A stretch of 64,000 bases of DNA, from the NCBI GenBank assembly GCA_010279815.1, contig QEOQ01000694.1, positions 818,423 through 882,422 on the forward strand. Reading direction: 5' to 3'. Made by a program: the position numbers and the translations under genes. The stretch comes from Brachionus plicatilis (lineage: Eukaryota > Rotifera > Eurotatoria > Ploima > Brachionidae). The number at the start of each line of letters is the position of its first letter. The first letter of the stretch is position 1. Below are positions 60,745 to 64,000 of this stretch, piece after piece. The notes under the pieces are model-generated. The model had not been told where the DNA came from. It made no database searches and saw only the letters and a program-made list of their open reading frames with translations.

Positions 60745-63656
60745 TTTTAAATTTTAGCTGAAAATTTTGCTCAAATAATTAACTTTGTTCAATAAAAAAT
60801 TGATTTTATACGAAAATATCTTTAAATATTTTTAAATTTGTTTTTTTCATGTAATAATAAAAGAAATGACAAAAACTTAGTATTATTCGTTTAATTGAAT
60901 AGATTTTAACGATATTGAAGAAAATTAATTAAGAATAATCAAGTTTTTAGCTTTTTTTTAGTTGATGAAAGAAATTTAAAATTGTATATTGAGAAGATAT
61001 AGAACCAAAAGAAAGATAATTCTATTTTCCTATTCTTAATATATCTAAAGTAATTTAGAAGCTATTAATTCAAAATTTGTGGCTACTCAAATCGCTTCTT
61101 TTTAAAAATATATTATTAAAAATGGTTAGATAACATCATAGGATCTTGATTGTATTCCCAATTTAATCTTTTGATTAACAATCCAACTGAGTTTTTCTAA
61201 TTAAATAATCAATTGCTAATCATTTGGGCTTGGTATTTTAAAAGCCTACCTAATGGCAGACTTAAGTAAAAACTTGTGTTTTAATTATTGATATTTTAAA
61301 CTAAAGTTAAAACTTGTTTTTAAATTCAATTTAATTACTTATTTTTACCATTATATCAAATGACTACTCATCCAATTCAAATGATTTACGAGTTTTTAAT
61401 AACAACTCTTTAGATTGTTGTTAATTTTAAAATTTTGTTTAAATTATTACACATCTTGATTAGCTTTTTTAATATAAGAGTTTATTTCTAATTTAGAAGA
61501 TTCGAACATTTTCAAAATTAAGTAATAAAGAAAATATCGATCGAAAAATTTTCCTAAAGAAAACTTGATCGCAAAAATATGTGATAAAATCTTTAATCAA
61601 TTTATCCACTAGTTTATTCAGCCAAAGTTGAAAATTGATATATTTGAATTTTCTATTTATATTTTGCATTTAGAGTTTCATACTTCATTTGTGAAATTTA
61701 AAAAAATATTCAGATTTTATAGACTGGTGATGACAGTACACTTAAAAACACTCTAATCAAAATCAGCTTTATTAGAAATAAAATCAAAAATAATTATAAA
61801 ATGGAACTTTTCAATCATAAAAAAAGTATCAATGCTTAGAACGAAAATTTCTAACTGATTAGAAAAAATCATGGTTCTAAAAATGTAAAATTAAATAATG
61901 TTTTTCATTTTAATTTTTTAGATAATTAATTTAAAAGAATCATTCAATGTATAAAAAGCTTTTATTGAGCGCATTCATTCTTCAAATAAGCGTTTAAAAA
62001 AATTGATAATTTAAAGAATTTTTAAAGGCAAATAAAACTAAAAAGATATTGAAATATTTTATGACTTTTATTGATAAAATCTCATCTTGGAGATAAGATA
62101 GCTTTAAAATTTATAACTATATAATTTTAATTTCTAATAAAATTTATTTCTAAAATCGAACATCAAATTCAAAAATCCAGTGGTTCAATACGAAAATTTA
62201 AAGAGCCCAAATTGACCTATAACATTAATTGATTTTTATTGATATTACTTTTTAGTTGCATATAAATTTGTTCAGTTTTTCATTTTATAAATGAGCTGTT
62301 TAATTTTTAAAAAATTTTGAAATATTTTCTTCTATCGAATAGTCCAATATCCGATTTTTAAATTATTATAAAAGAGAATTAATTATTAAATTTTTTTTAC
62401 GAAATTCAAAACTGAGAACAAAATTAATAATCTAGGAAACTTTTTCATTAATTTCGCAAAACCATTTTTAAATTAATTGTTAATAAACTAGATTGGGTAC
62501 TTTTGTATCTCATTAGAGATTTCTTTTGGATAATTAAGTTTAATATTTTATTCAAAAATATTATATTATATTGAGCTAATTAAGAATAGTGTAATTATCA
62601 TCTATAATTAAATAAATGAACAATGGTTCAATCGATCCCTAGTGACGTGTCGTTTGCTTAATGTAAACCCCAAAAGTACAAAAATCCTTTAGAATGTTAT
62701 TTAAAGATAAAAATGGAATATTATGTCATAACTAACAAACAATGTGACCAAATGAAACTGTAAATGGAATCCATAAGGTGCAAAGAATTATTTAATTATA
62801 TCATATTACATTTAAATTCAAAAAATTAAATATTTTTTTCCAACAAAGAAAAGGAACCAGCAAAATTGAGGATTTTAATTTATTTTAGCGTCATATAGTT
62901 CGTATTTTGAAAGAGCTTTGCCAAATTCATAAATAAATTATTACCGCAATAATTATGAAATATTAAAATGGTAGATGGTATTCAATTTAATACTTTTTTA
63001 GACTAAGTGATGATTAATCAATTAGATAAAAATGATGAATCAATTCTGACCATAATGTTACACTTTGCTACAATTTTGTACCAACACAAAATTTATCTGT
63101 ATTCTTAAGAAAATTGTATGTCTTTTATAAACTTAAAAGTGACTTTGCGAAGGGGCTGTGAAATTCGTTTCAATTCAGATAATTTCAGATAACTTTTTTA
63201 TTAAAAGAGGCAATTTAGTTCTGTAGCTCAATTTTTAAGCCAATTTGCAAAATGCAGTAAAAATCTACAATTTTCTGTATTTTTAATTCTATTAAAATTA
63301 TTTATTTATTTAATTAAAGTTTAAGTCCCATGGACAAATTAAATTAAAAAATTAATAGACAGTTAAATATCCATTTTACAATTAAGTAAAAAACTCAGTT
63401 TGTTAAATACAAAAAAATGATTAAGATTTTTCAACATACAATATTCTATTAAAAAAAATAGTATTTTATCGAGTCGGTTAGTTGCTACATTCAAGACATC
63501 ATTCAATCAAAATAACACTAATTGCTAAATCATATTCAGTGCAATTTATATGAGTCAGATCTTCTACTTTTGATTACTGTTTAATAAAAGAAGTATTCTC
63601 TCTATCAAATATTATTATTATTATTATTTATTTGTTTTTCTGTTCGAGCATACGCT
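60745..63656. other. Intergenic, AT-rich
   Basis: About 2.9 kb without a recognised gene. The missing first exon of the stomatin-like gene should be here. An ATT microsatellite precedes the gap at about 63611-63629. Confidence 0.4.
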
Positions 63657-63663
63657 NNNNNNN
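63657..63663. other. Short assembly gap (7 N)
   Basis: Seven unresolved bases just after a simple-repeat tract. Confidence 1.
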
Positions 63664-64000
63664 AAATAATTAAAACAGTTTAAAAACTTTTAAATTTTAA
63701 ATAAGTTATTTTTCATTTATGAATGAAAGGATGAGATACAAAAATAATAATTAAAGAGCTGGGAGAAAAAAGAAAAAAAACAAAAAATATAGATAAGATC
63801 TTAAGAGTCAGAAAAATTTTGTATAATTAGGTAGCAGCTACATAGAGGAGTGGGATTCGTAATAAATCTAGAATCGAAGCCTCTTTGATACTCCGAAACA
63901 AGTCTTTTAGTCAATGGAACTGAATAATCAAGAGCATTACGAAGGTAATTTTCTAAGAGATTGCTTAATCTGTGGTCAATTTTACTGATATTCAATTTAT
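63664..64000. other. Window end, nothing assignable
   Basis: A 64-codon minus-strand open frame (63801-63995) is present. Its composition could fit a LINE tail or chance; no motif allows a call. Confidence 0.3.

Noticed and set aside
63801..63995. 64-codon minus-strand open frame at the window end
   Set aside because: No motif; may be part of a LINE tail but cannot be supported.

Overview
The window is strongly AT-rich animal nuclear DNA. Evidence: spliceosomal introns of mostly 50-110 bp (GT-AG, one GC-AG), eukaryotic tRNA genes with internal promoters and T-run terminators, and metazoan gene families (BTBD10/KCTD20, SIRT2, CFAP58, a claudin/PMP22-type protein, S1P phosphatase, bHLH, CEP72, stomatin/podocin). 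Compact genes, short introns, three motile-cilium genes and a mix of non-LTR, Penelope-like and pogo elements would fit a small aquatic invertebrate. A monogonont rotifer such as Brachionus is my best guess, but the sequence alone does not prove it.

Layout. 0.4-0.5 kb: tRNA-Val (-). 2.7-3.6 kb: dead LINE. 3.8-5.5 kb: BTBD10/KCTD20 homologue (-). 7.8-9.0 kb: GRHPR-type hydroxyacid dehydrogenase (+) that has lost two catalytic residues. 10.7 kb: assembly gap with a Penelope-type RT scrap. 11.4-12.3 kb: SIRT2 (-). 12.7-15.3 kb: truncated zinc-finger DNA element and a LINE. 16.3-19.0 kb: CFAP58 (-). 19.5-20.0 kb: LINE scrap. 20.6-20.9 kb: dispersed repeat X. 21.1-22.4 kb: four-TM claudin-like gene (-) with two interchangeable versions of its second coding exon. 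22.4-34.1 kb: nearly gene-free, with a pogo scrap and one intact-ended DNA element. 34.2-35.5 kb: S1P phosphatase (+). 36.5-38.6 kb: integrase scrap and LINE. 39.1-40.2 kb: RRP15 and RAMAC homologues (both -). 43.3-45.5 kb: nested transposons. 47.2-48.1 kb: bHLH factor (+). 49.8-50.7 kb: LINE (-). 52.0-54.2 kb: CEP72 (+). 54.4-54.9 kb: small PH-like gene (+). 56.0 kb: tRNA-Pro (+). 56.4-59.1 kb: probable ciliary/sperm microtubule inner protein (+). 59.3-60.7 kb: stomatin/podocin (-). 60.7-64 kb: no gene seen.

For the multi-exon genes I worked out splice junctions by hand; summed coding lengths are multiples of three (BTBD10 468 aa, GRHPR 328, CFAP58 889, claudin-like 226 or 225, SGPP 414, CEP72 580, MIP-like 458).

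Functional links: CFAP58, CEP72 and the 458-aa protein each have an RFX X-box-like site 106-179 bp upstream of their ATG, suggesting a shared ciliogenic programme. RAMAC (mRNA cap methylation) and RRP15 (ribosome biogenesis) sit head-to-tail with a splice-acceptor-like site just before RRP15, which hints at an operon or trans-splicing. The most notable observations are the frame-enforced alternative exons of the claudin-like gene, the X-boxes, the GRHPR-like putative pseudoenzyme, and a two-copy DNA element carrying its own C2H2 finger.
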